Origin: Xanthostigma xanthostigma
Taxonomy: Eukaryota > Arthropoda > Insecta > Raphidioptera > Raphidiidae
DNA length: 64,000 nucleotides
Assembly: GCA_963575645.1 (NCBI GenBank)
Contig: OY754465.1
Span: forward strand, 52,289,901 to 52,353,900
Direction of reading: 5' to 3'
How positions within the stretch are numbered: the stretch's first letter is position 1; every line of letters begins with the position of its first letter. The notes under the pieces were generated by a model. That model searched no databases, was not told the origin of the DNA, and was given only the letters and a program-made list of their open reading frames with translations. A program made the translations under genes and the position numbers. Positions 22,776 to 33,847 of this stretch are shown in pieces.

Positions 22776-23425
22776 CCAACCACAAGTGGGGAATGGTACT
22801 ATACTAGTTTAGGTCAAAAATCACTTTTCAAAAATTTTATTTTTTCTTTTCGTTTTGAGGTCCCCAAATCCAAAAAACATATTTTTGGAAAAACTCTGTG
22901 CGATTGTTAGTCTGTTAGAGTGTGAACACGATACAGGTCAAACAGATAAGCGGATTGAAACCAAATTTTGAGAGGATGTTTGGTATGCAAATATGAAGAG
23001 CCCTATTGTTTTTGGGGAAAATCGGCGCATGCGCAGAAGAGACACATGCTATTACTGTGTTTGTATATAATAATGATATACTTTTCATAACGGCTTATTA
23101 TTCTATTTATTTTTTCAAGAAAGTTTCGTAAAAAATTTCTTTTCTAAACTTTATAGTTTCCGAAATATTTTGAAAATAAAAAAATCAGCTGTTCTCTTAT
23201 TTTGTAGATATGTCAGAAATAAACTAGTTAAGCATGCTTTGATTAATTTTTACATATGACTTGGAACATGTAACCATGGCAACGAAGAGCAAATATCACA
23301 TTGAATACTAGCCATTACCCGCGTCACCTCATGCGATATCAGAATTTTTATATTCTTTATTATACTATTTAAAATGTCAACATTTTGAAGTTGGAATGGT
23401 CCCGTCGCCCAATTGGCTGGAATTT
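22776..23425 (+). repeat. Family B repeat, copy 2
   Basis: Same block order as 17030-17670, from CCACAAGTGGGGAATGGT to CCGTCGCCCAATTGGCTG, and includes CGGCGCATGCGCAGAAGAGA. Confidence 0.75.
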
Positions 23426-24929
23426 TTTTATTACACAGTCAAACTTATCAGGATGTGCACTTTTAATTTATTTATTTATTTATTGAATTTACCCTACAGG
23501 CAATAAGAGACTAAGTTATATAACGATGCAAGTGCGCATACATACTTTTGACAACTAACTATTTAATTTGAGATGTTATTTCCCTATCTCCCAAATATAT
23601 TAAGTAACACAGTGTATATGACAGAATAGATATAGTATACGACATCTTTTGCAAAGCATCTGTTGTCGACATAGAGTATATAATATTATATAGCTAATAC
23701 TTTATTTGCTTGTAAATTATTCATATAGGTAATTGAACAGTTTAATACGCATCATCAACCGACTACACATCGTACCTTTTACACAGCTCTGAATATGTAG
23801 CTCCGAGCTATCTGTGCTCTACTGGAGCTCTGCTCCCCTGCCACTGCGCCATCAAGGTTTTACGTATACTGCCTTACGCAGAAACGCATGAAACTTCTCT
23901 TTAACCAATCGGCAAAACCTTTTATTTCAAATTTATCCTTCAACGAATATTCTAGAATCAATTCAAACGAAACATTTTATTTCGAATCTATATTTTCTCT
24001 TTGAATGAGTATTTTTACCCCTTTCTTTTTTTTTAGGTGGCAGCACTAACATCGCGAATTTCGACCGGAATTTTTCTGAATACAGTAAAACCTGTTAGAT
24101 AGACACTTTATGGAATCGAACAAAGTGCCTTGACATCATAAATCAAATTTTTGTTTATATGCAATTGGTCACAAATCAGTGGAATCGTGAGTAAAATACA
24201 TCAATATATTTTTTTTAAGTTGGCAATAGTAAATCAATAAATAATAACAATTTATTGAAGAAGTCACACTGTTAACGAAACAGGTAATAAAAAGTAAAAA
24301 TGTAGCACATTTTGTCCACTTTCTCATTATTTAAGAATTTATTTAAACAACTATTACGGACTATAAGAATGGAACATATTAATTTGTATTTAAAATTATT
24401 TAGACGGGAACAGAAAGGGGAACAAGGATAGAACAGGAGGGACTCAAGTTTTTAATACATTATCGATTGCACAATAAAATAGTTTTAATTAAAAAGCTTT
24501 TTTAACTATTTTAGTATTGTCATCAGAACTACATAAGTACCTATGGAAAATTTTTTATGAAATTTTTCATAGGTAGGTATGTAACCTATGAAAAATTTCA
24601 ACTCAATCGGATAACCGGAAGTAGCTGTCGCTGTCGCAAGATTTGAAACAAAAATAGTTATTAGTAATAAAAAACTATACGGGTTCAAGCTAAATAAAAA
24701 CTGTTTAAAAAGCAATAATAACTTGCTGTAAAAATTGAAAAAACGTGAGAAATTGTAGTATTTTTATTTAATTAACGAATACATAAAGTTTCGTTTTAGT
24801 TAGTAAGCTTAAGAAGCTGACATAAAATATTGTATTGCAGAGGTCAGCAAGTAGAGCTTGTTACATAACATCAGTGTTGCCAACATAGGTGTTGTATGCA
24901 CAAGTAACAGAACATATTTGTGCGGTATA
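23426..24929. other. Unassigned AT-rich stretch
   Basis: No gene. A small local inverted repeat at about 24540-24602 (GAAATTTTTCATAGGT and its complement) is the only structure noticed. Confidence 0.35.
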
Positions 24930-25070
24930 GAGGGGAATTCAGATTCTACTCACACAAAAACAAATGTTTGTTCTACATAGAAAAAGATCACTAGCATGCT
25001 TAGTTTTGGTCAAAATGCGTAGAAAAACGTTGTTTCGGAGTGGAAACTATACAAAAAAAAAATTAAAAAT

Positions 25071-25299
25071 GTGTTACGAGAACGCATTACAGAAGTGAAA
25101 CTTCTAGTTGCAAATCATACGATTGCATTTGAACAAGTAGAAAAAATGTGTTGCGAGATAGTTTCACGTTCAGATATTCCGTCTGTACAAGTTAATCTGA
25201 ACGTGAAAGTATCTCGTAACACATTTGTTCTACTTGTCCAAATGCAATCGTATGATTTGCAATTAAAAGTTTCACTTCTGTAATGCGTTCTCGTAACAC
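25071..25299. mobile_element. Near-perfect hairpin element
   Basis: 229 bp. GTGTTACGAGAACGCATTAC at the left is mirrored exactly at the right, and the arms are complementary to the centre with few mismatches. A second GTGTTGCGAGATA motif occurs inside each arm. The 70-codon frame across it is an artefact. Superfamily unknown. Confidence 0.85.
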
Positions 25300-25500
25300 T
25301 ATTTTATTTTTTTTGTAGGTTTACTGCAAATAATAAATAAGAAAACACAAGCAGACAACAAAATTTTCGCCGGTTTATTGCAAATATTGTTTTTTTATTT
25401 TCGCAGGTTTAAATTTTTTTTAGCTTAAATTAGTCGAAAATTTTATATATAATAAATATACTTAAAAATAATTTAAAAAAAATGAAAAAACAAATTGTTG

Positions 25501-25573
25501 CGCGCACCTAACGGTAATCGAACCCAGGCCGGCTGCGTGGTATACCAGAATCCTACCACTGAGCTACCAATGT
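25501..25573 (-). pseudogene. tRNA-like pseudogene
   Basis: The minus strand has TGGTAGCTCAGTGGTAGGAT (A box, typical of a tRNA D arm) and CCTGGGTTCGATTACCG (B box). The acceptor ends do not pair and the anticodon stem is broken, so the isotype cannot be assigned; a Gly-like origin is possible. Probably a degraded tRNA or SINE head. Confidence 0.6.
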
Positions 25574-25680
25574 TCACTAATAATTAATCATTGTTTATAT
25601 AAGGTTAAACCATCAATTATTTTTCGAGCAGGGTCGATTTACAACTCTACTAAGCTTTTCATAAAGAGAAATATGAGTGT

Positions 25681-26087
25681 TCATAATCGAAGGTCATTGT
25701 CAAATCATATTTTTTTGAAAATCCTTTCTGCAACCCAACAGTCTTTTTTTATGAAATCCATATTTTTCCGCACAGATACATTTTGGGATCTACATGTGTA
25801 AGCTAGGTACTCACTGTACTTATATATTTTAACTGTTTGGTATTCAAGACGCGGCCTCCGGACGTAAAACTGACTTGTCTAGGTATAAATTTTTGATCAA
25901 CCTGTTTCATATAAAGACCTCAATTTATTTAACAGTCTGTCACAACGTGACCTACATATTTTTTAGTGTATTTGCCATAAGGCACTTACACTATTGGCGT
26001 CGGTCGGATGGCGGGACCTAGGGGTCGGACCAAAATTTCTCGACGTTTCATAAGTTTCTAAGAAGTTTGGCACCATTTTTGGAAATG
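25681..26087. other. Unassigned stretch
   Basis: Nothing recognised. Confidence 0.3.
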
Positions 26088-26095
26088 TTTATATA

Positions 26096-26144
<49 letters not shown>

Positions 26145-26156
26145 ATATATATATGT
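26088..26156. repeat. (TA)n microsatellite
   Basis: About 70 bases of alternating TA with two small interruptions. The sequence after it (GCACGATAACTCTCGACAGA onward) resembles the body of an old interspersed repeat, but no copy is in the window. Confidence 0.9.
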
Positions 26157-26931
26157 GTTAGCACGATAACTCTCGACAGACTTAATCGATTTAAACGAAA
26201 TTTGGTCCACACGTTGGAATCCATCACCGCACGAAGCCTATTTAAAATGGGCCTAATCGGGCCATGTTAAGGGTAGTATTTAGGGGTTGAAAAAAGTTTT
26301 CGGGCCCAAAAATACCGAAAAAATTCTCAGAATCGTTTCAAAATTGAAATTTAACCCTTTAGTAATTATTAAAATGTGCCGCTAAAATTTAAAAAAAATC
26401 GGCCCCACAGGACCGGACTTACAAATTTTATGAAAACACAAGTTTACTGATATAGATTTACATACAGAAGGGTGTATATAATTTGGTACAGATGTTGAAT
26501 TGATATGTAGTATTAAAATTAACTAAAAAAATGTTGTTTTAAGGGGTGTATTAAGGGGTAATTTTTTTATTTTGTTCAAAAACAAAGTTAAGCTCATACA
26601 ATAGAGCCACACTGCCTATAAAAGCAAATACACTATATTGTCGGCAGGGTTTCGCACTGCGACCCGAGTTTTTTTCTCGATGTACACGAAACAAGAATAA
26701 AACATTATACACACCATTGTGGAATGCTGTAAAGATGGTGACAAATCGTTATGGGTCAATGTTTTCAGAAAGGAAGCTAACATTTCATGGGACTGTTTGT
26801 TTATTATGTCCTGCGCCCGACCATATGTATCACTTATATTTATTATTTTCCAATTTGTAATTAAAAAAAAATGCAGTGGATTTAAGAATGTTACAAGGCG
26901 TGAAATTTTATATTATATATAGGTATACGAG
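26157..26931. other. Unassigned stretch
   Basis: No gene or window-internal repeat. Confidence 0.3.
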
Positions 26932-27542
26932 GGTGTTTTTTTCGGTCCCATGACTTACTGTTTTGGCATTGGACCTAAAATAAATTCTCCCAAAATTTCA
27001 GCTTCCTAAATCAAACCTCTGAACGGTGCAAACTAAGTTTGTTTCTCATTTAATTAACATGCGAAAAAAGAAATCTTTACTCAACCATGGATAGCTGGTA
27101 GAGAAAACTTTTTTTTTAAATTTTTGATAGCAGTGTTTTGTAGAAAATTATTTTTCCACAAAAAAGGTCCTTAGTACTAAATCCGTATATTCATTATTTT
27201 CAAAGATATGTTCGTTTAAACATTAATTAAATAAATGAAATCCGATTTCTATGAGAATGTTTAAACGAATATAGCTTTGAAAATAGTGAACTAACGGATT
27301 TAGTACTAAGAACCCTTTTTCTGGGAAATTTAATTCTCTACAAAATACTGCCATCAAAAATTAAAAAAAAAAATTCTAGCAGCTATCCATGTTAGAGTAA
27401 AAACGTCGTTTTTCCCATGTTAATTAGATGGGAAACATTCACGGGTTTGATCTAGTAAGCTGAAATTTTGGTAGAATTTTTTTTAGCTCAAATGTTAAAA
27501 CATTAGGCAATGGGATCGAAAAAAAAAAATAAAAAAACACCT
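26932..27542. mobile_element. Foldback element, about 611 bp
   Basis: The two halves are complementary about a centre near 27235: GGTGTTTTTTTCGGTCCCAT and CCCAAAATTTCAGCTTCCTA on the left have counterparts ending TGGGATCGAAAAA and AAACACC on the right. Arms of roughly 300 bp, moderately diverged. Noncoding. Confidence 0.8.
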
Positions 27543-29265
27543 TAATATGCACCCTAGCGTTAAAGTTTGAAAATCGGTGTATATTTTTAATGACACTATA
27601 AGCTTAATAAGTAAATTTAATGAACCGAATTTGAAAAAAAATAACTGTTAAAAAATCGGTAGGTATTTAAATTTAATAGCCTAAAGGAAAAAATTACTAT
27701 ACCTACTTAAATCTCTTTATACTTCATGCTTTTATGAGGCTATGAAATATCAATTTTCTTCGTAATATTGTACAATCTATAAAAACAAACATTTCTTAGA
27801 GAGAAACAAACTGAAAGAAGAATAGTCTACAAACTCGCATTAAAAATACATAATTTAAAATAGATCTTCACATGTCACGTGTGGCTGCGTTTGTGTGCGT
27901 AAGAAGCGTGCTTTTGTTTCTGCGTGAACTGGGTACGTTCATTTCTTCGCTACGATTTTGAAACAGTCCTTTACTTCAGCATAATATTTTCATGACCCTT
28001 TTTGAAGAAAATAATATATATTTTACGTTTGTACAGTTTCTCATTACTAGAGAAACTATTCAAATAAAATAAAACACAAAGATCCCGATTTAGTGAGTTT
28101 TACATAAATTCTCATTAAGTAAATGGGAACCGCGCTTGCTCTTCTCCGCTTGTATTCTCTTGAGGGTAGGGATAAAAGTCTGTAGGTGGGAGTGTTTCTC
28201 TCTTGCACTGTCCAATAGTACACTAAGTGAAAGCAAGAGCGATTTATGTGCAAGTAAGAAGGAAAATGCAATGTTGCCAATACCTTTGTCCAAGTTGAAA
28301 TGCATCATCAGACTCAGAATAAATCTAACGAACGTATATCAATGTTGACAGCATATATAAAACATATATTTAATACTCTCTATATTGCTAGCAAAGATCG
28401 GGAGAAAAACATAAACACTACGGAGCAGACATATATACGTCTGTCTCACTTATTATACTCTGAGTCTCATGCGCATGTCCGTGAATGGATGCGCGTCAGT
28501 TGCAGGTCAGTTTGCACATAGAACTAAGCTGTGAAAGGGAGGTGGCTTGCTCTATTCCGCTTACTAATTGCCCCACTATAGACGCGACACTTGCGCACAA
28601 CGGGTCAAGTAAAACGAAAGAGATAGAAAACAGTCATTTGTTGTCTCACTTCATGGGCCACGCTTCCACTTACGGCTACTAGCAATATAGAAGATATTAG
28701 TTTCCCTCTCACCGCGTACCCCAAGAAAGCGGATACCCAACCTTCTGAAGTGTTACGTTTCAGAACGGTTCTCGGAGTATGCAAAGAACAAACCCAACGC
28801 GTGCTAACGTAGATCAGAGGGGGCGATGTTGTAACATTTAAAAGCGAGGTCGACTGTAACGCGTTGGCTTTAACTTCAAGTCAAGCTTCATATCGGAAGT
28901 GAGCAGTAAATATTCTACATCAACCAAAGGCCGCACAAATACATACACGCGAACGCCTCTATATATACAAAATGTAACTAAATGTTGGCACTGTTGAAAG
29001 AGATTTGTTCATTTCAGTGAGCTATTGAGCCTGAAAATTGTATCGCACAAAGCACACAATTAATTTCAGTTGTATTGAAGTTAGAATTAAATTGAAATTA
29101 AATCCAGAATACGATTAAACAATTGAGTTTGCATTCCGATTGTGATTTGTTTACTAAATAACTCAGACTCTTAATGATACAAAAAATAGAGATCAAAGCT
29201 TTGAGTCGTTCTAATATATAGTAGCATTTGTGGGCGGAATTTCTACCCAAATATTTTTGTTATGC
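27543..29265. other. Unassigned stretch, slightly richer in CG around 28090-28960
   Basis: Several short overlapping frames at 28056-28682 on both strands contain no recognisable domain and have no shared reading frame, so I do not call a gene. No repeat partner elsewhere in the window. Confidence 0.35.
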
Positions 29266-29793
29266 CCATATACACCGAGCACTATTAAAGATAGATCTTG
29301 GAACAACTTTATTTGTTAGAAAAAAATTACTTTCAATTCACCAAGCAAAATATCAGGTGGAAAAGTTAGTTAAAGAATAAATATACACTGCATTACCACT
29401 CCTTGGTAAAAAAAAAATTACACAAAATAATGTTTTATCCTAGCCCAATTGCATACAAAACTTCCACTAACTTTAATGTTATACAACTATACACTTCACA
29501 AAAGGTTAATAAACAACACATAAATAAACTCACAAGAGCAAACTGTACATATAATACTCCACGTTTATAGGTTAGGTATTATGATCTATGTGGCGGTCAT
29601 TATTATTTTATCAGGCGAATAAATATTTATACCCTGAAAGGAAGACAGAATAGTTTAATACCTGCAATAAACATAATTAAATTGGGTGAATTAAAAAATC
29701 GCTATTCAATTGGAGAAATAGTTACCTGAAGAACAAATGAACCGAATAAATAACTACTTACGTTCAGTGAATATGGCCATTATAAATATAAAT
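29266..29793 (+). mobile_element. TIR element family E, copy 1
   Basis: Ends are inverted: CCCATATACACCGAGCAC at left, complement of GTTCAGTGAATATGG at right. The interior matches 63286-63874 along its length (ACTTCCACTAACTTTAATGT, ACTCCACGTTTATAGGTTAG) and part of 51006-51290 in reverse. No ORF. Confidence 0.75.
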
Positions 29794-30241
29794 CGTATTT
29801 TAAAGTTTACCCCTGCGCGTGATGAAAACCTAGTCAATATGAAAAATTATTATAATGGTTATATGGTGAAAAAAAATTAAATTGTTGATTTAACATTATT
29901 TGCAAACTTTTTAACTATGTATAATGAAAAAAAAAATTGGTTGTCTGTAAAGTCGGTTTACGGACGATTGTTTTACGTGATAACGTATTCCGTAATACAT
30001 AACCTAAATTTATATAATAATTATAATAATAATTCGAATCTATGATATTGCATCTTTCGCTTCTTTAGGTAAATTTTATTAAGTAGAATAATAAAACACT
30101 ATAAAAAGTACACTATTATTATATAAAAAACAACTATGGCATGTATCTCTTTTGCGCATGCGCCGATTTTCCCCAAAAAATTTACAAAAATTTCTAGTAA
30201 AAATAGATAGAGTAAAAACCGTTTTAAAAACTATATTATTA

Positions 30242-30589
30242 CTAGCGGCCCTGTACGTGCTTCGCTACGTATAAAGTGAAATAATAAAACAATTTAATTG
30301 GAACATCTATCTATCTATTTTATTTATTTTAAAATATACATGGACGTATATGTGTGTATGTCGAGCACTCCGGCTGCGCCGTCGTGCCCGGTGCAAAAGA
30401 ACGAATGGGGAAGGAAGAAAAAAAATTTAGGGGTGGACTACCCCTAACATTTAGGGGGATGAAAAATAGATGTTGGCCGATTCTCATAGATACCGGATAA
30501 GCACAAAAAATTTCATCAAAATCGGTCAAGCCGTTTCGGAGGAGTATGGCAACGAAAACTGTGACACGAGAATTTTATATATATAGAGA
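30242..30589 (-). mobile_element. Non-autonomous Helitron with demonstrable empty site
   Basis: Minus strand: A|TCTCTATATATATAAAATTC at 30589 to CTAG|T at 30242. Joining the flanks (CTATATTATTA and TTATATAAAACA) restores exactly the family A sequence at 671-696 in reverse. Insertion was therefore between A and T with no duplication, the Helitron hallmark. Same family as 18747-19454. Confidence 0.85.
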
Positions 30590-31141
30590 TTATATAAAAC
30601 ATCATTATAAGAGATATATTCTTTTACGCATGCGCCGATGTTCCCCAAAAACAATAGGCCACTTCATATTTGCATATCAAACATCCTCCCAAAATTTGGT
30701 TTCAATCCGCTTATCCTTTGTGTCGGAATGATAAGAAATGTCAAAAGTGACGTTTGCAACTGTCAAAGTATTATGTTCTAATAATAATTAGTTATTCCAA
30801 TACTTAACTTAGAAGGCGTTGCATTTCACAAAATACTAATGTCAAAAAATTGAATTAAACATTAGAAATGCAGCCGTTTTCATGTTAAGACAAGACATAC
30901 GTTATTTTCTAATTTCCATGTACGGCAAACAAAGACGACCGACCGCGTCGCGCCATGCATTAGACAACATTGCATTTATACAACTATTTTTCTATATAAA
31001 TTTGTATAAAAAAACTGTTTAGGCAAATTCTGTTATACGAAATCTATGTAAAATGTTCTCCTCTTTCGTTTAAGACTGGTTTCAAACCGATCTGATTTAA
31101 ATTGAGCGAGAAATTAGCAAAAAGCACGCACAGGGTCAGGC

Positions 31142-31218
31142 GGAACGTTACGCGTTAGGAACGTTACGCGTTAGGAACGTTACGCGTTAGGAACGTTACG
31201 ACCGTTAGGAACGTTACA
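31142..31218. repeat. 16-bp tandem repeat in X3
   Basis: GTTACGCGTTAGGAAC is repeated about four times, the last unit altered (GTTACGACCGTTAGGAAC). X1, X4 and X5 have fewer units at the same place. Confidence 0.85.
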
Positions 31219-31295
31219 CTTTTTCGTGCATGCAGCCGGTGTTTTATCAATTTATAAGATTGGTGATTCATCAATTTATAAGACGTTATCATGTC

Positions 31296-31654
31296 AAAAA
31301 TTGAAAAAAAATTTCTTATAATTATCTTTTCAAGTTTCTAAAGGTATAAAGAATAAAAATCTGTGAAAATAAAAAAGGTTTTTTGAAAATATCAGGGGTA
31401 TGTGAGTCCTTAATGAATTTCGAAATTTTGTTTTATTTCGTTTATTAAATCATAATTTGTGTTCTTACTACAATTAGTTGTTTTGTTTGTAGGCATAATA
31501 AAATTGAGTTCTTTTTTAACGGACTTTTCCATAAGCGTCATTTTTTCACTGTGGCATCAAAGGTTTTAAACACCTACGTTTGCATAAATATCTTTCAAAT
31601 GACTTTTTATCGTTTTGATGTAGGTAATATTTGAAAATGTATGAATCTTAAAAT
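31296..31654. other. Unassigned stretch
   Basis: Nothing recognised. Confidence 0.3.
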
Positions 31655-31880
31655 ACCCGCAACTTCATCCGCGTGAAAACCTTAATTTAAGACAGCCCTG
31701 TGAACACTTTTTTTTTTATTCACCGTCTTTTGCAAAAAGAGAAAGATTTTGTGGATTAGATACACGTGAGTAAGCCACATACAGCTGGCCGGGCGAAAAT
31801 ACGGGTTTTCTAACTGAATGCCAGCTACCTTAAGTGTTTTTTTCTGGGCTTTGTTTATAGTATAATTAATTGAGATAGAG
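31655..31880 (-). pseudogene. Helitron Pif1-type helicase C-terminus, broken
   Basis: The minus strand encodes, from about 31876, TINKAQKKTLKVAGIQLENP and after a one-base frameshift VFSPGQLYVAYSRVSNPQ, then NLSLFAKDGE and a stop at 31716. These correspond to helicase motifs V (INKAQGQTL) and VI (GQLYVALSR) of the Rep/Helicase protein that Helitrons use for rolling-circle transposition. Catalytic Gln-Gly of motif V is changed to Lys-Lys. Only the last 50 or so residues remain. The 3' hairpin of the element (around 31655-31676, ACGCGGATGAAGTTGCGGGT on the minus strand) follows. Not functional. Confidence 0.8.
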
Positions 31881-32263
31881 ATAACGTTATTGTTTTATAA
31901 TATTAAAATTGATATTGGATTCTGAGTGGCATCCAGTATAATATTCCTTCAGAACAGGGAATCAGTCAGAGAGTAGGGCATGGCTTCCCGGAACTCGAAT
32001 CTGGGAACTTGCGACTGTCTGCCACGGCTCCCGCTACACTAAAAGTGGTACAGCACTACACCAGTAGATCTGTGGCCACGAAGAAATACTGCTTATTTCG
32101 ATTTTTTGTGTGAAAATTCTGCGTCACTGTGAGCTAAAAATTACAACTTAAAAAGAATGCACCATTGATCACACGCTTCTAATGAAACGAAAATCTTTTC
32201 TACATCTGTTTTTTACAAGATTATGTAAAGAAGTTTCATTTTAAATTCTAGATTTCTTACTCT
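31881..32263. other. Unassigned stretch with a possible tRNA-like B box
   Basis: On the minus strand near 31992-32005 CAGATTCGAGTTCC resembles a pol III B box. The A box is unclear, so no tRNA or SINE is called. Confidence 0.3.
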
Positions 32264-32934
32264 CTATTTAAATAGTGAAAATGTCACTATTTGAAATAGT
32301 GACTTCTGATTTACCTCCGGAATAGTGAATTCAAGTAAAATTCACTGTTAGAATAGTGATCCCCTGATTTTATACGTGTGGCGCCTCCATACAGTTACTA
32401 TAGATACTTATTATTCATGTAGAATATAGATTGTTCTATAGCAAGTTCCTTGTAAACCGATAAACAAACAAGTAATATAATTTATTAGATTATTTAAATT
32501 ATATTTTCATAGATTCAGAGTAAAGCATTGCGAGTATACTATTGTTTTTTTACTGATTTTAAATTATAGTCAATGACATAGAATCATAACTAATAATGAA
32601 TTAAGGTTATGTTTTTTTGATGCGAATTATCTAATTCTTTATTTTGTGTTCATTTTTTTAATAAAAATATAAAAGTTAATTATACTAGTGACAGAAACGA
32701 ATGAATAAAGATTTTAAAAAATCTGAAATCAAAAAATTGTTGATGTCAGATGACATTTAATGGTCACTTATATAATTAGTGAATTTTTATATTCACTTAT
32801 ATAATTTAGTGAATTTTTATATTCACTAATTCATATTGTGAGTATTCATTAATTCTGCGTGGTGCGGTTTTAGCATTGATAAATAGTGAATATGCACTTC
32901 TAATTAGTGAAAAATCACTGATTCATATTTAGAG
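32264..32934. mobile_element. Probable TIR element packed with AGTGA/TCACT motifs
   Basis: Both ends have many copies of AGTGA or TCACT in alternating orientation (AAATAGTGAC, CACTATTTG, TTAGTGAATTTTTATATTCAC). The outer ends show weak inverted similarity (ACTCTCTATTTAAATAGTG versus complement of CACTGATTCATATTTAGAG). The centre has no ORF. It directly precedes another motif-rich element. Confidence 0.5.
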
Positions 32935-32952
32935 AATAGATATCTATCTATA

Positions 32953-33834
32953 TGTTACCGTTAAAACCCGTTTTCAGTTAGAACGCGTATTTACTAGTTA
33001 AAACTAGTTTTCACTAAACGCCCTCGTTAAAACTAGAATTTCCTAGTAACAACTAGAATTTACTGATTTAGAAGATTGATTTTTAGGTAAAACTAGTTTT
33101 AACTGTGAGCGTTAGACAAAACTAGTAGTAACTAGAAAATTGTGTTTCAGAGGATTGATTTAATAGAATGAAGCCTTGATTAAAAAATAAACATTATTAC
33201 ATGTTATTTATTAAAATATTTATTGAAAACATTTGTGAATAGTAACATCTGAACAACGTTGATATTAATTAGAAATATAAAAATATCATTCTTCCTTATG
33301 GAGATCCATATTGGCAACTTTTATTAAAGTTTTATTAAAGTCTTACATATTTAACAAAAACAATTAGTACTCCTCTTAGTCATTTGAAAAAGAAACATTA
33401 TATGATAACATATTGTTTAATACGATATTTACGAATTGAAACATCCCAAACAAATTTAATATTTAAAGTTAGTAACATAACACAGTAAAAGAACATTTTT
33501 CCTTATGAAGATCAAACAGCCATATTGGCAATTTTAATTAAAGTTTTATAGTGATTTTCTCTTTTTTCATGTTGAACAATCTGTAATATCCTTGTTAATA
33601 ATGCCTCTTTCCATCGCGTCCCTTGGTTTATATCACATTACGCGACCTCTAAACTTTGTGGAATCAGTTTTAACTGCTTGGTGCCGTTAAACGCGTTTTG
33701 ACTAGTTGAAACTAGTTTTAACTGATATTCATTTTTACCAACAGTAAATTCTAATTTTAACGAGGGCGTTTAGTAAAAACTAGTTTTAACTAGTCAATAC
33801 GCGTTCTAACTGAAAACGGGTTTTTACGGTAACA
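32953..33834. mobile_element. TIR element rich in AACTAGTT palindromes
   Basis: 882 bp. Ends are inverted over about 95 bp: TGTTACCGTTAAAACCCG with GTTAGAACGCGTATT on the left, near-exact complement on the right. TATA flanks both sides. The subterminal arms contain many copies of the palindromic core AACTAGTTTT, spaced irregularly, plus a shared CTAAACGCCCTCGTTAAAA block. Noncoding; superfamily unknown. Confidence 0.8.
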
Positions 33835-33847
33835 TATACATCTAGAA

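Larger units (their letters stand above)
24930..25680 (+). repeat. Family D repeat, copy 2, with insertions
   Basis: 24930-25055 and 25605-25680 match 14161-14399 in order. The space between is filled by a hairpin element (25071-25299) and a tRNA-like sequence (25501-25573), so both arrived after or within this copy. Confidence 0.5.
29937..31295 (-). mobile_element. Element X, copy X3 (composite, with nested Helitron)
   Basis: Flanked by A10 and A5. It starts TTGGTTGTCTGTAAAGTCGG and ends ACGTTATCATGTC. Inside, 30120-30240 and 30590-31110 are a reverse family A copy, split by the Helitron at 30242-30589. A 16-bp tandem repeat lies near its GACG end (31142-31218). Without the Helitron it is about 1.0 kb, the longest X form here. 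Confidence 0.8.

Noticed and set aside
25501..25573. Functional tRNA gene
   Set aside because: Acceptor and anticodon stems do not pair, although the A and B boxes are recognisable.
28056..28682. Cluster of ORFs of 65-74 codons on both strands
   Set aside because: No domain, no shared frame, no consistent start context.
30860..30965. An 87-bp insertion unique to X3
   Set aside because: Comparison with family A copy 1 suggests that X1 has a deletion here, because related sequence (AAGACAGAACAAACGTAAT) is present in the family.
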